DNA from: Niallia nealsonii
GTDB lineage: Bacteria; Bacillota; Bacilli; Bacillales; Cytobacillaceae
Length of the DNA stretch: 64,000 bases
Direction: 5' to 3'
Assembly: GCF_002835805.1 (NCBI RefSeq)
Contig: NZ_PISE01000022.1
Coordinates: 62,001-126,000, forward strand
Within the stretch, counting starts at the first letter, position 1. Every line of letters begins with the position of its first letter. The notes under the pieces are model-generated. The model did not search any database. It saw nothing but the letters and a program-made list of their open reading frames with translations, and was not told where the DNA came from. This document shows, in pieces, positions 36,576 to 45,478 of the stretch. Position numbers and translations under genes: made by a program.

Positions 36576-37043
36576 ATTAGTAAACATAATATTAAAGAAG
36601 TAGTAGATCGTTATGTGGATATTAACTTTTCTGTAAACCGAAAACTTGATTATCTTATTCGCATGGAAATAGGAGATACCCTAACATGTGAACAGCATTA
36701 TACAATGCGTTATATTAATCAAGCTACTTTATGTACATCATCTGAATTGGCACAGGTTTTTGGAGTGAATAAAAGTGCCGTTACTTCTATTATTAATCGT
36801 CTCTTTGAAAGAGAATTAATTAATCGTACGAGAGATGAAAAGGACAGAAGAGTCATCTATTTAACGCTTACAGAAAAGGGAGAAACGGTGTTTTTTAAAA
36901 TGGAAGAGCGTATTCAACGTCTAGTCGAATCGATTATCAATCAATTTAATGATGAGGAAATCCAAACATTTTTGAAAACCTTTGAAAAATTAAATCGCTT
37001 AATTGATGGAAGCAAAGAAATCCATAAGGAGGAGGAGCTGTGA
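36576..37043 (+). CDS. MarR-family repressor of the adjacent MMPL gene (YdgG-like)
   Basis: 155 residues if started at ATT 36576, giving (M)SKHNIKEVVDRYVD. The only canonical start upstream, TTG 36555, lies before the good ribosome binding site GGGAAGGTGGG (36560-36570) and cannot use it, so the start is uncertain. A winged helix with SSELAQVFGVNKSAVTSII and the wing DEKDRRVIYLT (about 90-100) defines MarR. The stop codon overlaps the MMPL start (GTGA). Order and sequence resemble B. subtilis ydgG-ydgH. It probably represses its own operon through the inverted repeat upstream. Confidence 0.85.
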   Translation: MSKHNIKEVVDRYVDINFSVNRKLDYLIRMEIGDTLTCEQHYTMRYINQATLCTSSELAQVFGVNKSAVTSIINRLFERELINRTRDEKDRRVIYLTLTEKGETVFFKMEERIQRLVESIINQFNDEEIQTFLKTFEKLNRLIDGSKEIHKEEEL

Positions 37044-40000
37044 GGACTATATTAAGAGGCAAATGGTTTATACCAATTGTTTGGGTTATTATAATTGTCG
37101 GCTTATTTATGACAGCACCTAATATAGCTGATCTTGTGAGAGAAAAAGGGCAAGTTAGTGCACCTAGCACTTATAGTTCTTCTGAGGCAAGCAGACTAAT
37201 AAATGAAATTCAAAATCAAAAAAACATAGGAGACCAGTCTACGGTTGCGCTTGTGTTCCATGATGATAAAAAACTGACAGACAAAGAAATAGCAGAAGCC
37301 AAAAAGGCAGTAGAAAAATTAGAAAAAAATAAAAAACAAATAGGAATCACAGACATATTAACACATTTTAAAGATGGAAATTTAAAAGACCAACTTGTGG
37401 CAAAAGATGGAAAAACGATTCTGGTTTCTCTCTCTGTCAGCTGGAATGACAGAGAAGCAGAAGAATTAAATAATCTTTTATATAAGGAAATTAAAGAGTT
37501 TAATGTAGAGCATTATTATACGAGCAATTGGATGATTGATCTTGATCTAACGAAAAGTTCAGAAGAGGGGCTAAAGAAAACAGAAGGAATTACAGTTGTT
37601 TTTATTTTGGCAGTTTTATTAATCGTTTTTCGTTCCATCGTAGCTCCTCTAATTCCCCTTATAACAGTTGGAGTTTCTTATTTGGCTTCTCAATCGATTG
37701 TAGCAATATTGGTAGATCAATTTAATTTTCCGATTTCTAATTATACACAAATATTTTTAGTCGCTGTATTATTTGGGATAGGCACAGATTATTGCATTCT
37801 TTTAATATCACGTTTTAAAGAAGAGATGCAGCATGAAGAAAGTATTGTGGAAGCCATAATAAAAACATATAAAAATGCGGGACGAACAGTGTTCTTTAGT
37901 GGTGTTGCTGTTATGATTGGATTTGCAGCCATTGGTTTTTCTCAATTTAAATTATACCAATCTGCATCAGCAGTAGCTGTTGGTGTTGCTTTATTGCTAA
38001 TTGCTCTGTTTACGGTTGTTCCATTTTTTATGCTTGTATTAGGGCATAAGATTTTTTGGCCATCAAAAGGTGCAGCCGGTCATAATGATAGTAAATTATG
38101 GGAGTTTGCAGGAAGATTTTCATTAAAACGTCCGGTTATTGCTTTGGCAATTGTAGCGATTGTATGTGTACCATTTCTTGTTACATATGATGGAAAGCTT
38201 TCATTTAATTCATTAGATGAAGTAGGGGGGGATGTAGCCTCCATTAAAGCATTTAATGCAATTGCTGATAGCTTTGGACCTGGAGAAGCAATGTCAACAA
38301 CTGTTGTTATAAAAAATGATGAAAAAATGAATTCGGCAGAATATATGGCTTTAGCAGAAAATATTAGTAAAGAATTAGAAAAGATTAAGCTTGTGGATAA
38401 AGTTCGATCGGTTACACGCCCAACAGGAGAGCCGATTGAAGATTTATATTTAGCGAAACAAGCAAAAGAGCTAGAAAAGGGACTTGGAGAAGGAAAAGAG
38501 GGGATTGATAAGATTAAGGAAGGGCTCGATGATGCAGGAAATGAGCTTTCTAAATCAGAACCACAGTTAAACAGTGCATCAGATGGAATTAATGATTTAA
38601 TTAGAGGCACGTCTGATATACAAACAGGATTATCGCAAATACAGACAAATTTAGCAAAAATAGAAGATGGAATTCGTCAAGGCACGGCTGGCTCTGATCA
38701 AATTATTAAAGGACTAGAAGATGCAGAATCCGGTGCAGATCAGTTATTGGCAGCACATCAAAAGATAAAACCAGGTTATGAGAAAATAGAGAACAATTTA
38801 ACGGCAATTGTGTCCCAGTATCAAAAATTAGGAGAAGGTGTTGAGCAGTTATCAAAAGGGCTTAATCAAATTCCTAAAGAATCATTCACTTATTTAGAAC
38901 AAAAATATGCTGGATTAGGTGAAGAAGCTGCATATCTTGGGGTTAAACAGGGGGTTTTGACCACACAAGAGCAGCTGCCAACAATAGCAGCAAGCGTTAA
39001 TAAATTAAATGACGGATTAAAGCAGGTTCAGTCAGGGATGACAGAAGCAAATAATGGCTATAGCGAAGTGCTAAAAAATCAGGCATCTCTTGGTACAGGT
39101 TTGGAACAGTTAATTGCTGGAATACAAAAACAAAAAGCAGCTTTTAATCAATTAGCAGATGGACAAGGAACCATTGTTTCGAATATGCCGAAGTTAACAA
39201 AGGGTTTGAATGATGTAAATGATGGACAGAAACAATTATTAGAAGGTTTTGGCAGCATTGGCAGCCAAATTGGTGAATTATCAGATGGTCTTAATCAGAG
39301 TGCAGAAGGTTTAGATAAAGTTTCAGAAGGGATAGGATCAGCAACAGATTATTTATCTGGTTTATCGGAAAGTGACGAAGATAACTTTTATTTGCCAGAA
39401 GAAGTATTAGAAAGCAAAGATTTTGCACAGTCAATTGATACGTATTTATCAAAGAACCGCAAATTAATGACAATTGACGTAATATTTGCTGCAAATCCTT
39501 ATTCAAATGAAGCAATGAATCAAGTCGATGATATAAAAAGTACAGTAGAGCGTGTGACAAAAGGAACAAAATTGGAAAATGCAAAAGTGGCAGTAGGTGG
39601 GATTACAAGCACCAATGCAGATTTGCGCACAATGTCTAATCAAGATTATTCTAGAACAGTTGTATTAATGCTGGTCGGCATTTCCATTATTTTAATCTTT
39701 TTATTCCGTTCCATTATTATGCCAGCTTATATTATTGGATCATTAATTTTAGCTTTTTATACAGCGATGGGAATAAATGAAGCAATTTATGTAAATTTAA
39801 TCGAATACACAGGCATTAGTTGGGCTGTACCATTTTTTGGATTTGTTATTTTAATAGCACTAGGTGTTGATTATAGCATCTTTTTAATGGATCGATTTAA
39901 TGAATATCGTGATCTGTCTATAAAAGAAGCGATGCTAGAAGCGATGAAAAAAATGGGAACCGTCATTCTTTCTGCAGCGTTAATCTTAGGTGGAACATTT

Positions 40001-40165
40001 GCTGCAATGATGCCTTCGGGAATGCTTTCCCTGCTGCAAATTGCAAGCATTGTTTTAATTGGCTTAGCTTTATATGCATGCTTGATTTTACCGCTGTTTA
40101 TACCAGTTATGGTCAAAAACTTTGGAGAAGCAAACTGGTGGCCTTTTAAGAGACCGAATAATTAA
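37040..40165 (+). CDS. MMPL/RND-type membrane transporter (YdgH-like)
   Basis: 1041 residues. Two MMPL membrane units: helix 1 at about residues 7-25 and a cluster at 183-360, then helix at about 370-390 and a cluster at 870-1030, each with the G-TDY or G-VDY proton-relay motif (GIGTDYCILL and ALGVDYSIFL). The second extracytoplasmic loop (about 470-800) is very long and made of repeating Gly-Leu/Gln heptads, like the YhgE/Pip loop. Predicted to export lipids or drugs using proton motive force. GTG 37040 overlaps the marR stop and follows GGAGGAG. A strong terminator follows. Confidence 0.9.
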   Translation: MRTILRGKWFIPIVWVIIIVGLFMTAPNIADLVREKGQVSAPSTYSSSEASRLINEIQNQKNIGDQSTVALVFHDDKKLTDKEIAEAKKAVEKLEKNKKQIGITDILTHFKDGNLKDQLVAKDGKTILVSLSVSWNDREAEELNNLLYKEIKEFNVEHYYTSNWMIDLDLTKSSEEGLKKTEGITVVFILAVLLIVFRSIVAPLIPLITVGVSYLASQSIVAILVDQFNFPISNYTQIFLVAVLFGIGTDYCILLISRFKEEMQHEESIVEAIIKTYKNAGRTVFFSGVAVMIGFAAIGFSQFKLYQSASAVAVGVALLLIALFTVVPFFMLVLGHKIFWPSKGAAGHNDSKLWEFAGRFSLKRPVIALAIVAIVCVPFLVTYDGKLSFNSLDEVGGDVASIKAFNAIADSFGPGEAMSTTVVIKNDEKMNSAEYMALAENISKELEKIKLVDKVRSVTRPTGEPIEDLYLAKQAKELEKGLGEGKEGIDKIKEGLDDAGNELSKSEPQLNSASDGINDLIRGTSDIQTGLSQIQTNLAKIEDGIRQGTAGSDQIIKGLEDAESGADQLLAAHQKIKPGYEKIENNLTAIVSQYQKLGEGVEQLSKGLNQIPKESFTYLEQKYAGLGEEAAYLGVKQGVLTTQEQLPTIAASVNKLNDGLKQVQSGMTEANNGYSEVLKNQASLGTGLEQLIAGIQKQKAAFNQLADGQGTIVSNMPKLTKGLNDVNDGQKQLLEGFGSIGSQIGELSDGLNQSAEGLDKVSEGIGSATDYLSGLSESDEDNFYLPEEVLESKDFAQSIDTYLSKNRKLMTIDVIFAANPYSNEAMNQVDDIKSTVERVTKGTKLENAKVAVGGITSTNADLRTMSNQDYSRTVVLMLVGISIILIFLFRSIIMPAYIIGSLILAFYTAMGINEAIYVNLIEYTGISWAVPFFGFVILIALGVDYSIFLMDRFNEYRDLSIKEAMLEAMKKMGTVILSAALILGGTFAAMMPSGMLSLLQIASIVLIGLALYACLILPLFIPVMVKNFGEANWWPFKRPNN

Positions 40166-40194
40166 AGAGAAGAATAGTGTAATGAGTAGAAGAA

Positions 40195-40230
40195 AAAGCA
40201 TCGGTATCCGTAATTGGCCGATGCTTTTTT
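40195..40230. terminator. Bidirectional terminator between mmpL and permease
   Basis: AAGCATCGG pairs with CCGATGCTT around a 13-base loop, with T-run after. Confidence 0.9.
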
Positions 40231-40232
40231 TA

Positions 40233-41609
40233 TTAGTTTTTAGTATTCAGCTTACTATGTCTGTATCCATATAGGAAATAAATAATTAATCCAATTACTA
40301 ACCAGACGCCAAAGCCTTGCCATGTGAATTTACTAAGCTGCATCATTAGATAGACGCAGAAAATAATAGCTAATGCTGGAATAAAAGGAACAAGGGGTGT
40401 TTTGAATCCACGCTTTAAATCTGGCTGTTTTGCTCGAAGTACAAGTATCCCAAGAGAAACTGCTGAAAAGGCAAAAAGTGTACCAATATTTGTTAATTCT
40501 GCTAGTTGATTTAGTGGTACAAATCCTGCAAAGATGGCAACTAAAGCAGCTGTAACCCATGTACTTACAATTGGAACTTGTCTTTTAGGGCTAACTTTTT
40601 GCAGTGCTTTTGGAAGTAGTCCATCTTTGCTGATCGCATAAAATAAACGGGTTTGTCCAAACATCATTACCATTAGTACAGTTGTTATCCCGATAATTGC
40701 ACCTAATGAAACAAAACCAGCGGCCCAGTTTTGGTTAATGAAATTTAAGGCAAAAGCAACTGGATCTTTAACATTTAATTCTGTGTACGGAACGATGCCA
40801 GTTAATATTAATGAAACAATAATATAAAGAATAGTACAGATTGCTAATGCAGAGATAATCCCAATTGGCAAATTTCGCTGCGGGTTTTTTACCTCTTCGG
40901 CAGCAGTTGAAACGGCGTCAAAACCGAAATAAGCAAAAACAACAACCGCAGCACCAGTTGTTACCCCAGAGAAACCATATGGTGTAAATGGCAACCAATT
41001 ATCTGGCTTTATATACCAGACTCCAACAGCGATAAATAATAAAACAACAGCAAGTTTAATAATAACCATTATAATATTTAATTTGGAGGATTCTTGAATA
41101 CCACGAGTTAATACTAATGTAATGATAAAAACAATAAGAATAGCAGGTACATCAACAAAGGTTCCTGCTTCCGGATTAAAAGCACTAGTCATAAAAGTAG
41201 GAAGATGAATGCCAAATCCACTTAATAATCCTTGGAAATAGCCAGACCATCCGCTTGCAACAGCAGCAGAAGCTAATCCATATTCTAACACTAGATCCCA
41301 GCCTAATATCCAAGCAATAATTTCGCCAAATGCAACATAACTATATGTGTAGGCACTCCCTGACTCTGGAATCATAGAGGCAAATTCTGAATAGCATAAA
41401 GCAGCAAATGTACAGGCTAATCCTGCTATGATAAAGGAAAGAATAAGCGCAGGTCCAGCATATTCAGCAGCAGCTACTCCTGTTAAAACAAATATACCCG
41501 TTCCTACAATAGCACCGACACCAAGCATAGTTAAATCAAAAGCGCCTAGCACTCGATTTAAAGGGGTTGAAGTGCTTGTAGTAACAGTTTTTTTACGAAA
41601 TAAATTCAT
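40233..41609 (-). CDS. APC-family amino-acid permease (YfnA-like)
   Basis: 458 residues with about 12-13 membrane helices. N-terminal LTMLGVGAIVGTGIFVLTG (about 24-42) is the substrate-binding GAIIGTGIF-type motif of the cationic amino-acid transporter branch; FAYFGFDAVSTAAEEVKNPQRNLP is also family-specific. It imports or exchanges amino acids with protons; exact substrate unknown. ATG 41609 follows AGGAGGATTGT; an extension to 41648 would run through that site. It converges on the MMPL gene. Confidence 0.88.
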   Translation of the reverse strand: MNLFRKKTVTTSTSTPLNRVLGAFDLTMLGVGAIVGTGIFVLTGVAAAEYAGPALILSFIIAGLACTFAALCYSEFASMIPESGSAYTYSYVAFGEIIAWILGWDLVLEYGLASAAVASGWSGYFQGLLSGFGIHLPTFMTSAFNPEAGTFVDVPAILIVFIITLVLTRGIQESSKLNIIMVIIKLAVVLLFIAVGVWYIKPDNWLPFTPYGFSGVTTGAAVVVFAYFGFDAVSTAAEEVKNPQRNLPIGIISALAICTILYIIVSLILTGIVPYTELNVKDPVAFALNFINQNWAAGFVSLGAIIGITTVLMVMMFGQTRLFYAISKDGLLPKALQKVSPKRQVPIVSTWVTAALVAIFAGFVPLNQLAELTNIGTLFAFSAVSLGILVLRAKQPDLKRGFKTPLVPFIPALAIIFCVYLMMQLSKFTWQGFGVWLVIGLIIYFLYGYRHSKLNTKN

Positions 41610-41984
41610 ACAATCCTCCTGTTGTAGATAAATGTTGAAAATTATCAAATAATGTCGAAAAAAGAAATAACTTTGTTAGTTTACTAACTTTTAGATAACT
41701 TGTAAAGAAGCTATTTGTTATAGTGGGAAAATTTTTTCTATAGCATTATTCATTTGTATTCAAGGGAGAGATTATTCATATTTATGCCTTTTTTTCCAAG
41801 AAAGCATAAAGTTAAAAGTCAATGAACGAGTTTCTTCTTTTTGCAAATTTTGTCGTATTTTAAGGAGATATATCTTGTTATTTTTATGGAATTCGTAAAT
41901 AATGAGGGAAAAGGAATAAATATCATAAATGAAGGGTTACTACATATTGTATATAGTATCCAACAATTGTCAGGGGTCTTTTAA
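41610..41984. other. Intergenic region between divergent transporter genes
   Basis: About 375 bases. A perfect 14-bp palindrome GTTAGTTTACTAAC (41675-41688) lies upstream of the permease and may be an operator. No riboswitch, T-box or small gene was recognised. Confidence 0.4.
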
Positions 41985-43010
41985 ATGGATTATTTGTCAA
42001 AACTTGTCCTTAACAAGGATTTAAAACGATTTTTTATTCTTCTGCTTCTTATTGGTATTATTTTTGCCGTTAGAAGCATGATTAATCTTATTTTATTTAC
42101 GTTTATTATTTCCTTTTTAATGGATCGTTTTGTTTGTGTATTTGAAAAAAGAATACCGATAAGACGAAATATCATGGTGGTATTTTTATATGTATTGGTT
42201 ATTGGAATATTGGTATATGGAATCAGCACGTATTTGCCTATCATTATTGTGGAGGTTACGCAGTTAATTAGGAGTATTATGGGGGTTTATATGAAACCTC
42301 ATGATAATGTTGTGTTTAATTATATAGTAGATATTATTAAACATTATAAAATTTCCTCTTATTTGCAGCAAGGAGTTGCTTTTTTATTAAAGTACTTTTC
42401 GAATATTGGGCAAATTAGTCTACAGTTATTTATGGCAATAGTATTAAGTTTCTTCTACTTATTAGAAAAAGATAAATTAAAGTTGTTTTCACAACGCCTA
42501 AAGAATAGTAAAATTTCAGCCATTTATTTAGAATTTCAATATTTTGGAGAGAGATTTGCTGGTACATTTGGGAAAGTAATTGAAGCCCAATTTATGATTG
42601 CATCATTTAATACGACATTAACAACATTGGTTTTATATTTTTTAGGTTTTCCTCAATTATTTGGCCTAGCGATAATGATTTTTATTTTGAGTCTTATCCC
42701 AGTTGCAGGTGTGATTATTTCTTTTATACCGCTGGCCACAATTGCGTATACTTTAGGCGGAATTTCTCAAGTAATAACAATTATAATATTAATTATTGTT
42801 ATCCATGCAATGGAAGCATACATCTTGAATCCAAAATTAATGTCTTCTAAAACGGATTTACCGGTATTTTTTACTTTTATTGTCCTTATTTTTTCAGAGC
42901 ACTTTTTTGGCGTATGGGGACTAATTGTAGGTATTCCAATTTTTATCTTTCTTTTAGATATCTTAGAAGTGAAAAATTCACGTCCAAAAAAGAGTAAGCT
43001 CAAAAAGTAG
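41985..43010 (+). CDS. AI-2E (PerM)-family membrane transporter
   Basis: 341 residues with about eight hydrophobic helices and the UPF0118/AI-2E layout: N-terminal pair of helices, a variable segment, then the conserved C-terminal block (FPQLFGLAIMIFILSLIPVAG and GLIVGIPIF). Members are linked to autoinducer-2 export or sodium-proton exchange; no substrate can be inferred here. ATG 41985 follows AGGGG. Monocistronic; the C-terminus is Lys-rich. Confidence 0.85.
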   Translation: MDYLSKLVLNKDLKRFFILLLLIGIIFAVRSMINLILFTFIISFLMDRFVCVFEKRIPIRRNIMVVFLYVLVIGILVYGISTYLPIIIVEVTQLIRSIMGVYMKPHDNVVFNYIVDIIKHYKISSYLQQGVAFLLKYFSNIGQISLQLFMAIVLSFFYLLEKDKLKLFSQRLKNSKISAIYLEFQYFGERFAGTFGKVIEAQFMIASFNTTLTTLVLYFLGFPQLFGLAIMIFILSLIPVAGVIISFIPLATIAYTLGGISQVITIIILIIVIHAMEAYILNPKLMSSKTDLPVFFTFIVLIFSEHFFGVWGLIVGIPIFIFLLDILEVKNSRPKKSKLKK

Positions 43011-43121
43011 ATAAAGTTGTTAACGGCATATATCGAAAAGTAGTAGTCCATATGAAGGCAGGAACATAAGAAGTGAACCCTTTGAAGATTAGTCATGGAC
43101 TCTTTAAAACGTGTAATGCAG

Positions 43122-43337
43122 TTAACAGCTTTTTTTAATTTCTGTATGCAGATTTTTTTCGCAGGTTAAAACCATTTTTTGATATAACACGATATAAGTA
43201 TCTAACTTTTGACTTATTTGAATCGTATTGGTGCTTTGAAAACCCTCTTGCAGTCCCATTTCAATTAACTCTTTTCTTAAACTTTGAATATGGACTAACA
43301 AATTGTTAGCTTCCCTGTTATCTAGTAGAACAGTCAT
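43122..43337 (-). CDS. Spo0E-family aspartyl-phosphate phosphatase
   Basis: 71 residues. The two-helix Spo0E pattern is present: helix 1 IQSLRKELIEMG and helix 2 with the signature ISQKLDTYIVLYQ (Ser-x-x-Leu-Asp), in which the Asp and neighbouring residues dephosphorylate Spo0A-P. It would delay sporulation. ATG 43337 follows AAGGGAG; the TTG at 43340 is also possible. Repeat copy F ends just before its ribosome binding site. The orphan histidine kinase at 44.0 kb lies divergent and nearby, so both may act on the same phosphorelay. Confidence 0.8.
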   Translation of the reverse strand: MTVLLDNREANNLLVHIQSLRKELIEMGLQEGFQSTNTIQISQKLDTYIVLYQKMVLTCEKNLHTEIKKSC

Positions 43338-43353
43338 CAAAATTAACTCCCTT

Positions 43354-43410
43354 ATAAAGTGAAACTTCAGTCAGTAAGAGGTTTTTCTTCGCCGTTAATA
43401 TAAAGTCTTA
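43354..43410 (-). repeat. TTTAT/TTTCAC-ended short repeat, copy F
   Basis: On the minus strand it reads CTTTATATTAACGGCGAAG ... GACTGAAGTTTCACTTTAT. The CACGC part of the left end is missing. It lies immediately upstream of the spo0E-like ribosome binding site and may contribute to its leader. Confidence 0.6.
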
Positions 43411-43752
43411 AGGCCAAATAACGTAGACGTTGCTGCAAATTGTGGGTGCGTTCGTTTATGTTTTATAATCCTGGCTTTTGTATCTCTGACTTAGACTTCC
43501 TTATTATCCTTTTTCATCTTAAAGCTTGAAGATCTTTTTGCCCTTGTTAATAGGGGTACTTTTAGGATGTTACCAAAAAACTGTAAAAAACTAAAGATTT
43601 TTATTTGATTTTTCTTACATTTTACGAAAATAGTTCTTTATGACTAAACAAAAGAACGATGTGATTGTGGAAAAATTTAAAAGTGGTATTATATATGAAG
43701 AAAATAACGAAAATCTTTTTAGTGAGGTTTTGGAAGATGGGATGTATCTTTG
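43411..43752. other. Intergenic region between repeat copies F and B
   Basis: About 340 bases. On the minus strand a start-less frame (RLRYLALRLYINGEEKPLTD, ending inside copy F) is open for about 30 codons and may be a gene remnant. No other feature. Confidence 0.3.
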
Positions 43753-43976
43753 CTTATCACGTATTAACGGGCTTTTGCCCTCATCTAAGGGAGTATAAGA
43801 GAAGACGAGAAATCTAGGCGGGCAGAAACTTGCTGAGTAAAGGCCTGATAAAAAAGAACACAGACTATAGTACCCACGTCCTGTGGCAACGACTGTTTGC
43901 CCTATATCCTATCTTGCCTCATTTAACAATCATTAGGAGACGTGGAAAACCCCCAATGATTGAAGTTTCACTTTAT
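43753..43976 (+). repeat. TTTAT/TTTCAC-ended short repeat, copy B (longest)
   Basis: Starts CTTATCACGTATTAAC, has the core GAGAAATCTAGGCGGGCAG, and ends with the hairpin CAATCATT...AATGATTG and GAAGTTTCACTTTAT. About 75 bases (43850-43923) between the core and the terminal hairpin have no counterpart in the other copies. Confidence 0.75.
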
Positions 43977-44009
43977 ACTAATTGTGGTTATTGACAGAAG
44001 GAGAAATGC

Positions 44010-45440
44010 ATGATCGTTGGTATATTTATATTTATGATTGGTTTAATTCCTATTGTATTAGCTATTGGCACGTTTAGACTTTTTAATGGTTCTAAATTTT
44101 CTATTCTTTTATTGATTTATATGTTATTTATTAGCATCTGGCAGTTTTCTGTTAGTGTATTATATTTTCCAACTATCCTATCAGAGGAAACGGCTTTATT
44201 TTTATTTCGTCTATTCCGTATGGGATCTACATTTTCAATAGCTATAATTTTTTATATCGTTATCATTATATTGGATAATAATAAGTTTGATTCAAATGTT
44301 CATTACTTTTCTAATAAATTACGGCGTTTCGTATTTAATAAAAAGGTTTTTTATCTTTATATCATTTGGAGTATTTTTATATATTTTATAAATTGGACAT
44401 CCCTTGGAATTAAAGGTTTGTCTATAGTTAATCAAGAAACATTGGGACTTCATTTTTATTTTCCAGTATATGGTTCTTTTAATAGTGTCTATCTTTTTCA
44501 TATGAGTACACTGCTTATATTTCTAGCTTGTTTAATTATTATAGCAAAGCGAGTTGAAAATCGGTATGTACAAAGATTCTTAAGAGCTTATGCCATGTAT
44601 TCCTTTTTATTGTTTTTTTCTGGTTTTCTTAATTTTATCCCGCAAACGGGAATCTTATTTAGCAGTCTTGGAATTGTATTATTTGCGAGCATGATTATTT
44701 TTGAATTTATTAAAATGAATGTAGATAAAACAAATCAATATAACGGCTTATTGGAAAGGCAAAAAAAATTAGATTATGCAGGCAGTTTATCAAGCAGCCT
44801 TATACATGAAGTTAAAAATAATGTGCAAGTCATTAGAGGCTTCCACAAACTAATAAAAGAAAATACAGTTCTTGATCAAAAAAATGAAGAGTTTTTTGAT
44901 CTGGTGGATAAAGCATCCTACCAGCTTAAAGAAATTGTAGAGAATTATTCGCTTTATATGAAACAAGCACAGCTGACTTTTGCGATGGAAGATGTTAACT
45001 CACTGTTAGAAGAAGTAGTGGAAATGGTGAATAAAAGTGCTAAAGAATCTAGAGCTGCGATTAAACTCTATTGCCTGCAAAAAAATATAAAGGCGTATAT
45101 AAACAAGCCAAATATTCAGCAAGCGTTTATTAACCTTATAAAAAATAGTATTGAGGCCATTCCTCCTGAAAGAACAACAAGAATGATTTTGATTACGGTA
45201 GGTGAGCTGCAGGAAAATGTTGTGATAACATTGCGTGATAGTGGAACAGGCATTGAAATTAATGATTTGGAAGAGGTTTTTAATCCATTTACGACAACAA
45301 AGGAAAAAGGCATGGGAATGGGGCTTGCTTTTGTGAAGAAAATTATCTTAGAACATCGAGGAGATATTTGCATTAAGGAAAGTTCTTCAAAGGGGACAGA
45401 ATTTGAAATAGTGATTCCTTTATATGCTTTGGCAGAATAA
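44010..45440 (+). CDS. Orphan membrane sensor histidine kinase
   Basis: 476 residues. About seven membrane helices fill residues 1-235 with no large extracellular domain. The kinase core follows: the phospho-His in SSLIHEVKNNVQVIRG (about residue 271), N-box NLIKNSIEAI (about 380), DSGTGIEI and GMGMGLAFVKKI. No response-regulator gene is near. The layout (polytopic sensor, HisKA of the phosphorelay kind, orphan) resembles sporulation kinases such as KinB and is supported by the nearby Spo0E-like gene, but this is inference. ATG 44010 follows AGAAGGAG. Confidence 0.85.
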   Translation: MIVGIFIFMIGLIPIVLAIGTFRLFNGSKFSILLLIYMLFISIWQFSVSVLYFPTILSEETALFLFRLFRMGSTFSIAIIFYIVIIILDNNKFDSNVHYFSNKLRRFVFNKKVFYLYIIWSIFIYFINWTSLGIKGLSIVNQETLGLHFYFPVYGSFNSVYLFHMSTLLIFLACLIIIAKRVENRYVQRFLRAYAMYSFLLFFSGFLNFIPQTGILFSSLGIVLFASMIIFEFIKMNVDKTNQYNGLLERQKKLDYAGSLSSSLIHEVKNNVQVIRGFHKLIKENTVLDQKNEEFFDLVDKASYQLKEIVENYSLYMKQAQLTFAMEDVNSLLEEVVEMVNKSAKESRAAIKLYCLQKNIKAYINKPNIQQAFINLIKNSIEAIPPERTTRMILITVGELQENVVITLRDSGTGIEINDLEEVFNPFTTTKEKGMGMGLAFVKKIILEHRGDICIKESSSKGTEFEIVIPLYALAE

Positions 45441-45477
45441 AAAAACGATTCTTATTTTTGGTAAGAATCGTTTTTTT
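45439..45477. terminator. Bidirectional terminator between kinase and uppP
   Basis: AAAAACGATTCTTA pairs with TAAGAATCGTTTTT; A- and T-runs on both sides. Confidence 0.95.
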
Positions 45478-45478
45478 A

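Noticed and set aside
38080-38610. 176-codon minus-strand frame inside the MMPL gene
   Set aside because: Antisense shadow: Ser/Pro-rich translation of the opposite strand of a clear gene, without a ribosome binding site.
43364-43459. Start-less minus-strand frame ending YINGEEKPLTD upstream of the spo0E-like gene
   Set aside because: Preceded by a stop with no start codon, and its end lies within repeat copy F; at most a remnant.
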